Origin: Cognatishimia activa
GTDB taxonomy: Bacteria > Pseudomonadota > Alphaproteobacteria > Rhodobacterales > Rhodobacteraceae
NCBI RefSeq assembly: GCF_001458335.1
Contig: NZ_CYTO01000007.1
Coordinates: forward strand, 1 to 64,000
DNA length: 64,000 nt
Direction: 5' to 3'
Numbering within the stretch: the stretch's first letter is position 1; each line of letters begins with the position of its first letter. The translations under genes were made by a program, and so were the position numbers. A model generated the notes under the pieces. The model was not told the DNA's origin. It worked only from the letters and a program-made list of their open reading frames with translations, and ran no database searches. Positions 42,951 to 52,080 of this stretch are shown in pieces.

Positions 42951-44720
42951 ATGAAGATGACAACCGAAGAAGCATTCGTAAAAGTGCTTCAGATGCATGG
43001 TATCGACAATGCTTTTGGCATTATCGGTTCCGCTATGATGCCAATTTCCGACCTGTTCCCAGCAGCAGGTATCAAATTCTTTGACTGCGCGCACGAATGC
43101 AACGCAGGCATGATGGCTGACGGCTACACGCGCGCAACTGGCAAGATGTCCATGATGGTTGCACAAAACGGCCCTGGCATCACATCCCTCGTCACTCCGA
43201 TCAAGACAGCTTACTGGAACCACACTCCACTGCTGATCGTGACACCTCAGGCTGCAAACAAAACCATCGGCCAAGGCGGCTTCCAGGAAGTAGAGCAAAT
43301 GGCTCTGCTGGAAGATATGGTTGCTTATCAGGAAGAAGTGCGTGACCCGACCCGTATGGCGGAAGTGCTGAACCGCGTGATCCTGCAAGCCAAGCGCGCA
43401 TCCGCGCCGGCACAAATCAACGTGCCACGCGACTTCTGGACACAAGTCATCGACATCGAGCTGCCAGCGGTTGTTGAATTCGAGCGCCCACAAGGCGGCG
43501 AAGACGCGGTTAAGAAAGCGGCTGAGCTGCTGTCTAACGCTAAATTCCCTGTAATCCTGAACGGCGCTGGCGTTGTTCTGGGTGACGCGATTGGCGACTC
43601 CGCAGAACTGGCCGAGCGTCTGACCGCACCAGTCTGCGTTGGCTACCAGCATAACGACGCCTTCCCAGGTTCACACCCGCTGTTTGCTGGCCCTCTGGGC
43701 TACAACGGCTCCAAAGCCGGCATGGAACTGATCGCGAAAGCGGACGTTGTTCTGGCTCTGGGTACTCGCTTGAACCCATTCTCCACGCTGCCAGGTTACG
43801 GAATCGACTACTGGCCAAAAGACGCGAAGATCATTCAGGTTGATATCAACCCAGATCGCATTGGTCTGACCAAGCCAGTGACCGTTGGCATCGTTGGCGA
43901 CGCGAAGAAAGTGGCACAAGGTATCCTGTCACAGCTCTCCGGCACTGCAGGTGACGAAGGCCGCGAAGCGCGCAAAAACACCATCGCAGATGCGAAATCC
44001 TCTTGGGCGCAGCAGCTGACTTCCATGGACCACGAAGACGACGATCCAGGCACAACTTGGAACGAACGTGCACGTGGTCGTGAGCCAGAAAAGATGTCCC
44101 CACGTATGGCATGGCGCGCGATCCAAGCGTCTCTGCCAAAAGACGCGATCATCTCTTCTGACATCGGCAACAACTGCGCGATCGGTAACGCATATCCATC
44201 CTTTGAGGATGGCCGCAAATACCTCGCGCCTGGTCTGTTCGGCCCATGTGGCTACGGCTTCCCAGCGATCTGTGGCGCGAAAGTTGGCTGCCCAGACACT
44301 CCAGTTGTTGGCTTCGCAGGCGACGGCGCCTTCGGCATCTCTATGAACGAAATGGTGTCTGTGAACCGTGATGATTGGCCACCAATCACCATGATCATCT
44401 TCCGCAACTACCAGTGGGGCGCAGAGAAGCGTAACACCACGCTTTGGTTTGACGACAACTTTGTTGGCACCGAGCTGTCGCAGGAAGTGTCCTATGCTGG
44501 CATCGCGAAAGCATGTGGCGTGCACGGTGTCGCGGTTTCCACAATGGAAGACCTGACAGGCGAACTGGCCAAAGCGGTAAAGCGCCAGATGGAAGATAAA
44601 GAAACCACCTTTATCGAAATCCTGCTGAACCAAGAGCTGGGTGAGCCTTTCCGTCGCGACGCGATGAAAAAGCCGGTCTCTGTTGCGGGCATCAGCCGCG
44701 AAGACATGCGCGCTCAATAA
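42951..44720 (+). CDS. xsc: sulfoacetaldehyde acetyltransferase
   Basis: A 589-residue thiamin-diphosphate enzyme converting sulfoacetaldehyde plus phosphate to acetyl phosphate plus sulfite. N-terminal EEAFVKVLQMHGIDNAFGII shows the ThDP fold with the activating Glu at about E49 in CAHECNAGMMADGY; the C-terminal cofactor motif is GFAGDGAFGISMNEM ending in FRNYQWG. Xsc-like in length and sequence, unlike acetolactate synthase. RBS AGGAGACGACC precedes the ATG. Strong codon bias suggests high expression. Depends on TPP, whose synthesis operon is in the same window. Confidence 0.94.
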   Translation: MKMTTEEAFVKVLQMHGIDNAFGIIGSAMMPISDLFPAAGIKFFDCAHECNAGMMADGYTRATGKMSMMVAQNGPGITSLVTPIKTAYWNHTPLLIVTPQAANKTIGQGGFQEVEQMALLEDMVAYQEEVRDPTRMAEVLNRVILQAKRASAPAQINVPRDFWTQVIDIELPAVVEFERPQGGEDAVKKAAELLSNAKFPVILNGAGVVLGDAIGDSAELAERLTAPVCVGYQHNDAFPGSHPLFAGPLGYNGSKAGMELIAKADVVLALGTRLNPFSTLPGYGIDYWPKDAKIIQVDINPDRIGLTKPVTVGIVGDAKKVAQGILSQLSGTAGDEGREARKNTIADAKSSWAQQLTSMDHEDDDPGTTWNERARGREPEKMSPRMAWRAIQASLPKDAIISSDIGNNCAIGNAYPSFEDGRKYLAPGLFGPCGYGFPAICGAKVGCPDTPVVGFAGDGAFGISMNEMVSVNRDDWPPITMIIFRNYQWGAEKRNTTLWFDDNFVGTELSQEVSYAGIAKACGVHGVAVSTMEDLTGELAKAVKRQMEDKETTFIEILLNQELGEPFRRDAMKKPVSVAGISREDMRAQ

Positions 44721-44745
44721 CTCGGTACAGGCAAGGACGGCATCT

Positions 44746-45753
44746 ATGACACTTCTCCCTCAGGAGCTGCTGAAATCTAAAGCGCCGTCCAGCCGCCCAG
44801 TTATTTCCCTATGCGAAGGCAGTGATCCCCGCATCGTTGCGGGGGCGCTGGCCGCCCATCAGGCCGATTTGGCCAACGTTATTCTCGTCGGTGACGCTGA
44901 CGCTGTCCGCGCAGAGCTTTCCAGCCAAGGTGCGTCTGAAAGCGAAGGTGTTCAGGTCCATGATCCACTGACGTCTCCCCTCACCTCTAAATTTGCCGCC
45001 GAGTACCACGACCTGCGCAAGCACAAAGGCGTTGACGAAGCCAAGGCTTTGACCGCCGTGCAAACACCCGTGGTTTATGCTGCAATGCTGGTCCGGCTAG
45101 GCCATGCAACGGGCACTGTTGGTGGCGCAGTATTGACCACCGGGGACATCGTGCGCAGTGCGATCCAAGTCATCGGCATGCACAAAGACGCCGCGATGGT
45201 GTCGAGCTTCTTCTTAATGTACCCACCCAAGAACGCCACGAATGGTGCGCGGGCCATGCTTTATTCCGACTGTGGTTTGGTGATCGATCCATCTGCTCAG
45301 GAGCTCTCAGAGATCGCCAAGGCGTCTTCCAAATCCTGTCGAGCGCTTCTGGAAACCGAACCCAAAATCGGCTTCCTGAGCTTCTCAACCAAGGGCAGCG
45401 CGAAACATACTGCTGTCAGCAAAGTCGCTGAAGGCCTGGCGCTTTTTAAAGAAACCGCTCCTGACATTGAAGCTGATGGTGAGTTCCAATTTGACGCCGC
45501 GTTCGTGCCTTCCGTAGGCGAACGCAAAGCGCCCGGATCAAGCGTCGCGGGACATGCCAATGTCATGATCTTCCCCAACCTTGATGCGGGCAACATTGGC
45601 TACAAAATCACCCAGCGTTTGGGTGGCTATATGGCCATTGGCCCTGTCATGCAGGGGCTCGCCAAACCCGCCAACGACCTCTCACGAGGCTGCATCGCAG
45701 AAGATGTCACTGAAATGATTGCGGTGACCGCCCTGCAATCTCTCAATCAATAG
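44746..45753 (+). CDS. pta: phosphate acetyltransferase
   Basis: A 335-residue Pta catalytic domain, with no N-terminal DRTGG-type extension, turning the acetyl phosphate from Xsc into acetyl-CoA. Marks: SLCEGSDPRIVAGALAAHQ, GTVGGAVLTTGDIVRSAIQV, SFFLMYPPKN, KIGFLSFSTKGSAKH, GHANVMIFPNLDAGNIGYKI. The ATG at 44746 is used because the longer frame overlaps xsc. Immediately downstream of xsc (25 bases). Confidence 0.92.
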   Translation: MTLLPQELLKSKAPSSRPVISLCEGSDPRIVAGALAAHQADLANVILVGDADAVRAELSSQGASESEGVQVHDPLTSPLTSKFAAEYHDLRKHKGVDEAKALTAVQTPVVYAAMLVRLGHATGTVGGAVLTTGDIVRSAIQVIGMHKDAAMVSSFFLMYPPKNATNGARAMLYSDCGLVIDPSAQELSEIAKASSKSCRALLETEPKIGFLSFSTKGSAKHTAVSKVAEGLALFKETAPDIEADGEFQFDAAFVPSVGERKAPGSSVAGHANVMIFPNLDAGNIGYKITQRLGGYMAIGPVMQGLAKPANDLSRGCIAEDVTEMIAVTALQSLNQ

Positions 45754-45822
45754 CGACAGTTTTTACTTGCTCAACAGGCCAAACTCCCGCCATCTGAACC
45801 AATCTCAGGAAGAAAGTTCTAA

Positions 45823-46080
45823 ATGAACGCGCAAAAGGACAAAATTGATCTACACAGCCCGCCTGAACGCGGAAATGTAGACTTGCACCTGAATGCGCGT
45901 TTAACGGCAAATATTCAACGCCAATCATATGACATCTCAGCTCCAGAACCAGTTTACCGGACCGAGCAAAGATACAGGATTGATACACACGCGACCCTCG
46001 CGAATGCGATTCGCACATTTGCAAAGAGCATTTACTCCATCACAGGTCAGCACCTTCAAAGGATTTTATCCCCGCAATGA
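45823..46080 (+). CDS. small protein of unknown function, coupled to yeiH
   Basis: An 85-residue polar protein (MNAQKDKIDLHSPPERG...), with no membrane segment or signal peptide. A good AGGAAG ribosome site lies 10 bases before the ATG and its stop overlaps the start of the next gene (ATGA), which is the pattern of translational coupling. Amino-acid composition is rich in Arg, His, Asn and Gln. I do not recognise the family. It could be a real small protein of the sulfonate cluster or a leader peptide that loads ribosomes onto yeiH. Confidence 0.5.
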   Translation: MNAQKDKIDLHSPPERGNVDLHLNARLTANIQRQSYDISAPEPVYRTEQRYRIDTHATLANAIRTFAKSIYSITGQHLQRILSPQ

Positions 46081-47108
46081 ACGCTTCAATTTCGCTAAAA
46101 TCCCAGCGTTTTGCCAGGACCAAAGATCAAATCAGACTCCTGTTCCCGGGCGTGATCCTATCGATCATGGTTGCCGTCGCAGCAAAGTTCCTATCAGAGC
46201 ATTATGCGACCCCTGCGATGCTGCTCGCGCTCTTGCTTGGCATCGCTGTGAGCTTCCTTTCTGAAGAAGGCAAGGCCGTCGAAGGTATCGGCTTCTCTGC
46301 GCGCACTTTGCTGCGCTTAGGGGTCGCGTTTCTGGGTGTGCGTATTTCCGTCGACCTCATCGCCGGTCTTGGCGCAGAGCTGATTTTCCTAGTGGTGTTC
46401 GGCGTGATCGCCACCATCGGCTTTGGTTTTATTTTCGGCCCGATGTTCAATAGCAAATGGCGGTTTTCCTTCCTGACGGCTGGATCGGTAGCGATCTGCG
46501 GGGCATCCGCCGCAATGGCGATCAGTGCGATCCTGCCGAAAGACGAGCGCTCTGAGGAGCGCCTCATCTTCACAGTGATGGGCGTCACCGTACTCTCCAC
46601 CATCGCGATGATCGTTTACCCAATTCTTGTCAACTGGCTCGAACTTACAGAGCTGCAAGGCGGCGTTTTCCTTGGCGGCACTATCCACGACGTCGCGCAA
46701 GTGGTTGGCGCGGGCTTCTCAATCTCTGAGGCAACAGGTGACACAGCAACCTTGGTCAAACTGATCCGCGTCGCGATGTTAGCACCCGTCGTCTTGATCG
46801 CCTCAATCTTGATCCGCAACTACAGCGAAGAGCCTGTGGACGGCAAACGCCCACCGATCCTGCCAGCTTTTGTAGTCGGTTTCCTAGTTCTGGCAGGCCT
46901 CAACTCGTTTCACGTCATCCCAGAGTTTGTTGCTGAATTCCTCAGCAACACATCACGTTGGCTCCTGCTGGTCGCCATCGCAGCTGTGGGCATGAAAACA
47001 AACCTAAAACAAGTTCTCTCAGTCGGTGGATATGCCATCGCACTGATCTGCCTCGAAACAATCTTCATTGCAGCCCTCATTCTCGCGGGGATCAAACTGC
47101 TCACGTAG
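46077..47108 (+). CDS. YeiH/UPF0324 family membrane protein, candidate sulfite or sulfate exporter
   Basis: A 343-residue protein with about ten hydrophobic segments and the family blocks LLALLLGIAVSFLSE, LRLGVAFLGVRIS, AICGASAAMAISAILP, VFLGGTIHDVAQVVGAGFSI and AAVGMKTNLKQVL. UPF0324 proteins in sulfonate clusters have been proposed to export sulfite or sulfate, the sulfur product of Xsc; location between pta and soeABC supports that but transport is not shown by sequence. Starts overlapping a small ORF. Confidence 0.82.
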   Translation: MNASISLKSQRFARTKDQIRLLFPGVILSIMVAVAAKFLSEHYATPAMLLALLLGIAVSFLSEEGKAVEGIGFSARTLLRLGVAFLGVRISVDLIAGLGAELIFLVVFGVIATIGFGFIFGPMFNSKWRFSFLTAGSVAICGASAAMAISAILPKDERSEERLIFTVMGVTVLSTIAMIVYPILVNWLELTELQGGVFLGGTIHDVAQVVGAGFSISEATGDTATLVKLIRVAMLAPVVLIASILIRNYSEEPVDGKRPPILPAFVVGFLVLAGLNSFHVIPEFVAEFLSNTSRWLLLVAIAAVGMKTNLKQVLSVGGYAIALICLETIFIAALILAGIKLLT

Positions 47109-47132
47109 ACGCCAACAAAAAACGGAAGCCAG

Positions 47133-49949
47133 ATGACCTTCAAGCAACCGACCATCGACACATCCCCAAAGGTCTCGGACGAGATAAAAAAAACCACGTG
47201 TTATATGTGCGCCTGCCGCTGCGGCATCAACGTGCACATGAAAGATGGCAAAGTTGCGTATATCGAAGGCAACCGCGATCATCCGGTGAACCAGGGCGTG
47301 CTCTGCGCCAAAGGCTCTGCCGGGATTATGCAGGTCAACGCACCGTCCCGCCTGCGTGCGCCACTCAAACGCGTCGGTCCGCGCGGCTCTGGTGAGTTTG
47401 AAGAGATCAGCTGGGACGAAGCGCTGGATATGGCGGTCGGCCTTTTGCAGCCCCTGCGCGAGAACAACCCCGAGAAGTTGGCGTTCTTTACGGGGCGCGA
47501 TCAATCGCAATCCTTCACAGGTTTCTGGGCGCAAAACTTCGGCACACCTAACTTCGCGGCCCATGGCGGGTTCTGTTCCGTCAACATGGCTGCGGGCGGC
47601 ATTTACACTATGGGCGGAGCCTTCTGGGAGTTCGGCCAGCCCGACTGGGACCGCGCCAAGCTCTTCATGATTTTCGGCGTCGCAGAAGACCACGACAGCA
47701 ACCCGATCAAAATGGGCATCGGCAAGATCAAAGGGCGCGGCGGCAAAGTCATTGGCGTGAACCCCGTGCGCTCTGGCTACAATGCGGTCGCTGACGAGTG
47801 GGTGGGCATTACACCCGGTACCGATGGGCTGTTTATCCTTTCGATGGTGCATGAGTTGATGAAAGCCGGCAAAATCGACCTTGATTATCTTGCTCAATTC
47901 ACCAACGCGCCGGTTCTCATCGACCCTGACACAGGCCTTTTCCTGCGGGATGACGATGACAAACCACTAGTGATGGACCAGGTCACCGGAAAACTCACTG
48001 CATTTGACAAGAAAGGGGTCCGCCCCAACCTCGCAGCCACATATCGCAATGCAGGCAAGACCCACAGGACCGTTATGGCCTTGATGGCCGAGAAGTATCT
48101 GGATCCGCAATATGCACCGGAAGCGGTGGCGGAAGCCTGTGGCGTGCCTGCAAAGAAAATCAAAGCAATTGCCGCCGAACTCGCACGCGTCGCCTTTGAA
48201 GAAAGCTTTGAGCTGGACCAATCATGGACGGATTTCCGTGGCGAGACGCATGACAAAATGGTCGGCCGCCCCGTCGCCATGCATGCCATGCGCGGGATCT
48301 CGGCCCACTCCAACGGGTTCCAAACCTGCCGTGCGCTGCACGTTCTGCAGATCCTTCTTGGCACCGTCGAAGTCCCCGGCGGCTTCCGCTTTAAGCCGCC
48401 TTACCCAAAGCCAGTCGAAGAGCACCCGCGTCCTCACGGCAAGGTCACCTGTGGTTCGCCACTAGACGGCCCCCATCTCGGCTTCACCCGAGGCCCAGAA
48501 GACCTCATGCTGAAGGAAGACGGCAGCCCGATCCGCATCGACAAAGCCTTTACATGGGACAACCCCATGTCGAGCCACGGGTTGATGCATATGGTGATCT
48601 CTAATGCCCACGCGGGTGACCCGTACAAGATCGATACCCTTTTCATGTACATGGCGAATATGTCGTGGAACTCATCGATGAACACCCGCGGCGTGATCGA
48701 AATGCTCACGGACAAAGATGAGGACGGGAATTACGTGATCCCTAATATCATCTACTCCGATGCTTACAGTTCTGAGATGGTTGCCTATGCGGACCTGATC
48801 CTGCCCGACACGACATATCTTGAGCGTCACGACTGTATCTCTTTGCTGGATCGCCCGATCTGCGAGGCGGATGGCGCGGCCGATGCAATCCGCTGGCCGG
48901 TGATTGAGCCAGACCGCGAAGTTCGTGGTTTCCAAACCACGCTGGTCCATTTGGCAAACCGGTTGGGCATGCAAGGCTTCGTCCATGAAGACGGCTCTCC
49001 TAAGTGGGAAGACTACGCCGACTATATCGTCAACCACGAACGCAAGCCCGGCATTGGCCCGCTGGCAGGTTTCCGAGGCGAAAACGGCGACAAAGTTGGC
49101 CGCGGCGAGGTGAACCCTAACCAACTTGAAAAGTATATCGAGAATGGCGGTTTCTTTGTGGAGCACATCCCAGAAGAGGCCAAATACTACAAACCGTGGA
49201 ACATGGCCTATCAAAACTGGGCCGTGGGCATGGGGATCTACGATGCCCCGGCTCCGTACCTATTTCAGCTCTACTCAGAGCCCATGCGCAAATTCCAACG
49301 GGCTGCCGAAGGTCATGGCGATCGCCAACCGCCAGAGAATATGCGAGAGCGCGTCAAACGCGTCATGGATCCGCTGCCGATTTGGTACGAGCCGTTTGAG
49401 GATCGCGAAATTGATCTCGAGGAATACCCGATCCACGCCCTCACACAGCGCCCAATGGCGATGTATCACTCCTGGGGCACGCAAAACGCATGGCTCCGTC
49501 AGTTGCATGGCACCAACCCGCTTTATCTCCCAACCAAACTTTGGGAACAGCATGGGTTCAAAGAGGGTGACTGGGCAAAGGTCACATCAACCCACGGAAC
49601 CATCACAGTGCCTGTTGCGCTGCAAGAAGCGCTCAATGACAACACCGTTTGGACTTGGAACGCGATTGGCAAACGCAAAGGCGCCTGGGCGCTTGACGAA
49701 AACGCACCAGAAGCAAAACAGGGCTTCCTGCTCAATCACCTCATCCACGAGCTTCTGCCCGGCAAAGATGACGGAATGCGCATTTCCAATTCGGACCCAA
49801 TTACCGGTCAAGCCGCTTGGTTCGACCTGCGCGTGAAGATCGAAAAAGTCGACGCGCCGCAGAATGAACAAACCAGCCCGGACTTACCCCCAATCAAGTC
49901 CCCTGTCGGCAAAGGTCCAGAAAAACTGAAATGGAAGGTTGGCCAATGA
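47133..49949 (+). CDS. soeA: sulfite dehydrogenase molybdoprotein subunit
   Basis: A 938-residue molybdopterin oxidoreductase of the DMSO-reductase family, subunit A of a quinone-dependent sulfite dehydrogenase oxidising sulfite to sulfate. The N-terminal [4Fe-4S] motif is C23-x2-C26-x3-C30-x27-C58 (CYMCACRCG and LCAKG). A likely molybdenum ligand Cys is in the HGGFCSVNM segment near residue 148. The C-terminal dinucleotide-binding domain is present. There is no twin-arginine signal, so the complex faces the cytoplasm as in Allochromatium SoeABC. Context after xsc and pta, which release sulfite, makes soeA more likely than a formate or polysulfide enzyme. Confidence 0.85.
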   Translation: MTFKQPTIDTSPKVSDEIKKTTCYMCACRCGINVHMKDGKVAYIEGNRDHPVNQGVLCAKGSAGIMQVNAPSRLRAPLKRVGPRGSGEFEEISWDEALDMAVGLLQPLRENNPEKLAFFTGRDQSQSFTGFWAQNFGTPNFAAHGGFCSVNMAAGGIYTMGGAFWEFGQPDWDRAKLFMIFGVAEDHDSNPIKMGIGKIKGRGGKVIGVNPVRSGYNAVADEWVGITPGTDGLFILSMVHELMKAGKIDLDYLAQFTNAPVLIDPDTGLFLRDDDDKPLVMDQVTGKLTAFDKKGVRPNLAATYRNAGKTHRTVMALMAEKYLDPQYAPEAVAEACGVPAKKIKAIAAELARVAFEESFELDQSWTDFRGETHDKMVGRPVAMHAMRGISAHSNGFQTCRALHVLQILLGTVEVPGGFRFKPPYPKPVEEHPRPHGKVTCGSPLDGPHLGFTRGPEDLMLKEDGSPIRIDKAFTWDNPMSSHGLMHMVISNAHAGDPYKIDTLFMYMANMSWNSSMNTRGVIEMLTDKDEDGNYVIPNIIYSDAYSSEMVAYADLILPDTTYLERHDCISLLDRPICEADGAADAIRWPVIEPDREVRGFQTTLVHLANRLGMQGFVHEDGSPKWEDYADYIVNHERKPGIGPLAGFRGENGDKVGRGEVNPNQLEKYIENGGFFVEHIPEEAKYYKPWNMAYQNWAVGMGIYDAPAPYLFQLYSEPMRKFQRAAEGHGDRQPPENMRERVKRVMDPLPIWYEPFEDREIDLEEYPIHALTQRPMAMYHSWGTQNAWLRQLHGTNPLYLPTKLWEQHGFKEGDWAKVTSTHGTITVPVALQEALNDNTVWTWNAIGKRKGAWALDENAPEAKQGFLLNHLIHELLPGKDDGMRISNSDPITGQAAWFDLRVKIEKVDAPQNEQTSPDLPPIKSPVGKGPEKLKWKVGQ

Positions 49950-49964
49950 CAACTGCATCCTTCA

Positions 49965-50008
49965 TTCACCTTTGTAAAAATACTCTGGGGTCTGGGGTGA
50001 AACCCCAG
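49965..50008 (-). repeat. interspersed intergenic element, copy 2
   Basis: Shares TTCACCTTTG-AAAAATACTCTGGGGT (one variable base) with the copy at 32471. Here it is followed by the hairpin CTGGGG-TGAAA-CCCCAG (49992-50008). It lies in the 94-base gap between soeA and soeB. Confidence 0.6.
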
Positions 50009-50043
50009 CTCAGCCATCTCCTCAAAAATGGAGTCAGCCAGCC

Positions 50044-50823
50044 ATGACAGACCTCCCAACAACCACCGATAAGAAACTCGGCCTTGTCATCGACTTAGAC
50101 ACCTGTGTGGGCTGCCACGCCTGCGTGATCTCCTGCAAAGGCTGGAACACAGAAAACTATGGTGCACCACTCTCAGATCAGCGCCCCTATGGCGAAGAGC
50201 CGATGGGCACGTTCTTAAACCGCGTTCACAGCTACGAGGTGAAGGCGGAAGGACAAGCCGCACAAACCGTGCATTTCCCCAAATCCTGCCTGCATTGCGA
50301 GAACGCGCCCTGCGTGACCGTCTGCCCGACCGGCGCGAGCTATAAGCGTAAGGAAGACGGCATTGTCTTGGTCAATGAGCAAAGCTGCATCGGTTGTGGC
50401 CTATGCGCGTGGGCGTGCCCTTATGGTGCGCGCGAACTCGACCAAGAAGAAGGGGTCATGAAGAAATGCACCCTTTGCGTTGATCGGATCTACAACGAAA
50501 ATCTCCCCGAAGAAGATCGTCAACCGGCCTGTGTGCGCACCTGCCCAGCGGGCGCACGCCATTTTGGAGACTTTGCAGATCCAGAAAGCAACGTTTCCAT
50601 TCTTACAGCGGAACGCGGCGGCATGGATCTAATGCCTGAACTCGACACAGCGCCAGTTAACAAATACCTGCCGCCACGTTTGAAAGACAGTTTCGACGAC
50701 GAAAGCATCCTCGCGCCTTTCCTCGACCCAGTCGCAGAAGAAACTCAGGGCTTCATGGGCTGGCTGGACAAACAACTGTCGCGCCTACCGGGTGACACAA
50801 AAACACAGAGTGAGGACGTCTAA
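50044..50823 (+). CDS. soeB: sulfite dehydrogenase iron-sulfur subunit
   Basis: A 259-residue ferredoxin-type subunit with four cysteine clusters for four [4Fe-4S] centres: CVGCHACVISC near the start (C21, C24, C27, C31), CLHCENAPCVTVCP, CIGCGLCAWACP and CTLCVDR/CVRTCPAG. It wires electrons from SoeA to SoeC. Its stop overlaps the soeC start (TAATG). Confidence 0.9.
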   Translation: MTDLPTTTDKKLGLVIDLDTCVGCHACVISCKGWNTENYGAPLSDQRPYGEEPMGTFLNRVHSYEVKAEGQAAQTVHFPKSCLHCENAPCVTVCPTGASYKRKEDGIVLVNEQSCIGCGLCAWACPYGARELDQEEGVMKKCTLCVDRIYNENLPEEDRQPACVRTCPAGARHFGDFADPESNVSILTAERGGMDLMPELDTAPVNKYLPPRLKDSFDDESILAPFLDPVAEETQGFMGWLDKQLSRLPGDTKTQSEDV

Positions 50824-51698
50824 TGCATCCAGCAGCATCCGTCATTATCTTTACAACGCTCTCTGGCATTGGCCTGGGTATGCTTGCTTGGCTTGGGATC
50901 GACCCAACACCTCCGACCGGCTGGGCTGCGTTTTGGAATTTCCTTCTCGCCTTTGCCTTGACCGTTGGCGGTCTGATTTCGTCGACTTTTCACCTCGGGC
51001 ATCCTGAACGCGCCCTCAAAGCATTCACGCAATGGCGCACAAGTTGGCTTAGCCGCGAAGGGGTTTGCTCTGTTGCTGCCCTTTCCGTCATGGGGCTCTA
51101 TGCAGCTGGTCTTGTTTTCTTTGCAAAACCAATCGCACCGCTCGGATACATTGGTGCTGGTCTAAGCCTTTTGACCGTCTACACGACGTCGATGATCTAC
51201 GCACAATTGGCCACCATCCCCAGATGGAACACGCCGCTCACTTCTGTGCTCTACTTAAGCTTGGCCATCGCAGGTGGTGCGCTTTTGGCAGGCAGAACTG
51301 GCGCAGCCATGGCGCTTTTGCTGGTTGCAGCAGGCGCGCAGCTTATCTGGTGGATGAAAGGCGATACAGCATTTGCCGACCGCGGATCAGACCTAGGGAC
51401 TGCGACTGGGCTGGGTGACCGTGGCGAAGTACGGTCTTTGGCCCACCCGCACACCTCGCCCAACTACCTGATGCGTGAGTTTGTCTATGTGGTGGCACGC
51501 AAACACGTTCAAAAGCTGCGCATCATTGCGATGCTCTTGATGGTGGCGCTTCCGCTGCTCATTCTCGTGGCTCTTCCTGCCAACCTTTTCGTCATTGCCC
51601 TTGCGGCAGCAAGCCATTTGGCTGGTGTTGCAACCTCCCGCTGGCTTTTCTTTGCAGAGGCAGAGCATACCGTCGGAATTTACTACGGCATGCGTTAA
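50823..51698 (+). CDS. soeC: sulfite dehydrogenase membrane anchor subunit (DmsC-like)
   Basis: A 291-residue membrane protein with about eight helices, of the DmsC type, for example SFHLGHPERALKAF with a His typical of haem- or quinone-contacting anchors of this class. It anchors SoeAB and passes electrons to quinone. Third gene of soeABC; coupled to soeB by a 1-base overlap. Confidence 0.85.
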   Translation: MHPAASVIIFTTLSGIGLGMLAWLGIDPTPPTGWAAFWNFLLAFALTVGGLISSTFHLGHPERALKAFTQWRTSWLSREGVCSVAALSVMGLYAAGLVFFAKPIAPLGYIGAGLSLLTVYTTSMIYAQLATIPRWNTPLTSVLYLSLAIAGGALLAGRTGAAMALLLVAAGAQLIWWMKGDTAFADRGSDLGTATGLGDRGEVRSLAHPHTSPNYLMREFVYVVARKHVQKLRIIAMLLMVALPLLILVALPANLFVIALAAASHLAGVATSRWLFFAEAEHTVGIYYGMR

Positions 51699-51774
51699 GC
51701 GAAACTTTCGATCCTTTCACGTTTTTGAAAACGCCACGGTCTAGGCTCTGGCTAACAAAACGTGAAAGGACATC

Positions 51775-52080
51775 ATGAAAGCGTTTGTCTCGGCACTGTT
51801 TCTCACAACAGCACTTGCCCTCCCCGCTGCGGCTTCCAACAAAGACACCTGCGCGGAACCGGCGATCAAAAATTCGCCCCGCATCAGCACGGATCAATGT
51901 ACGTGTCGCTTAAAAGGTGCGGACAAATACCTGTCGCGCGGCGACAAGGCCTATCTCATTCAATACTGGAGCGGGCAACGAAACGACCAACCCCATATCT
52001 ATTTGGGTACGGCCTATCCGTCGGGCAAAAACAAACCGTTGATCAAATACAACGCCTATATCGCGAAGAAATGCGGGTGA
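51775..52080 (+). CDS. small secreted protein of unknown function
   Basis: A 101-residue protein with a Sec signal MKAFVSALFLTTALALPAAA and a mature region of about 80 residues with four cysteines (CAEP, CTC, KKCG), probably forming disulfides. I do not recognise it. Its end abuts the convergent DUF1523 gene. GTGAAAGGACATC supplies a reasonable ribosome site. Confidence 0.7.
   Translation: MKAFVSALFLTTALALPAAASNKDTCAEPAIKNSPRISTDQCTCRLKGADKYLSRGDKAYLIQYWSGQRNDQPHIYLGTAYPSGKNKPLIKYNAYIAKKCG

Noticed and set aside
43929-44717. 262-codon open frame antisense to xsc
   Set aside because: Shadow frame of xsc; no protein features.
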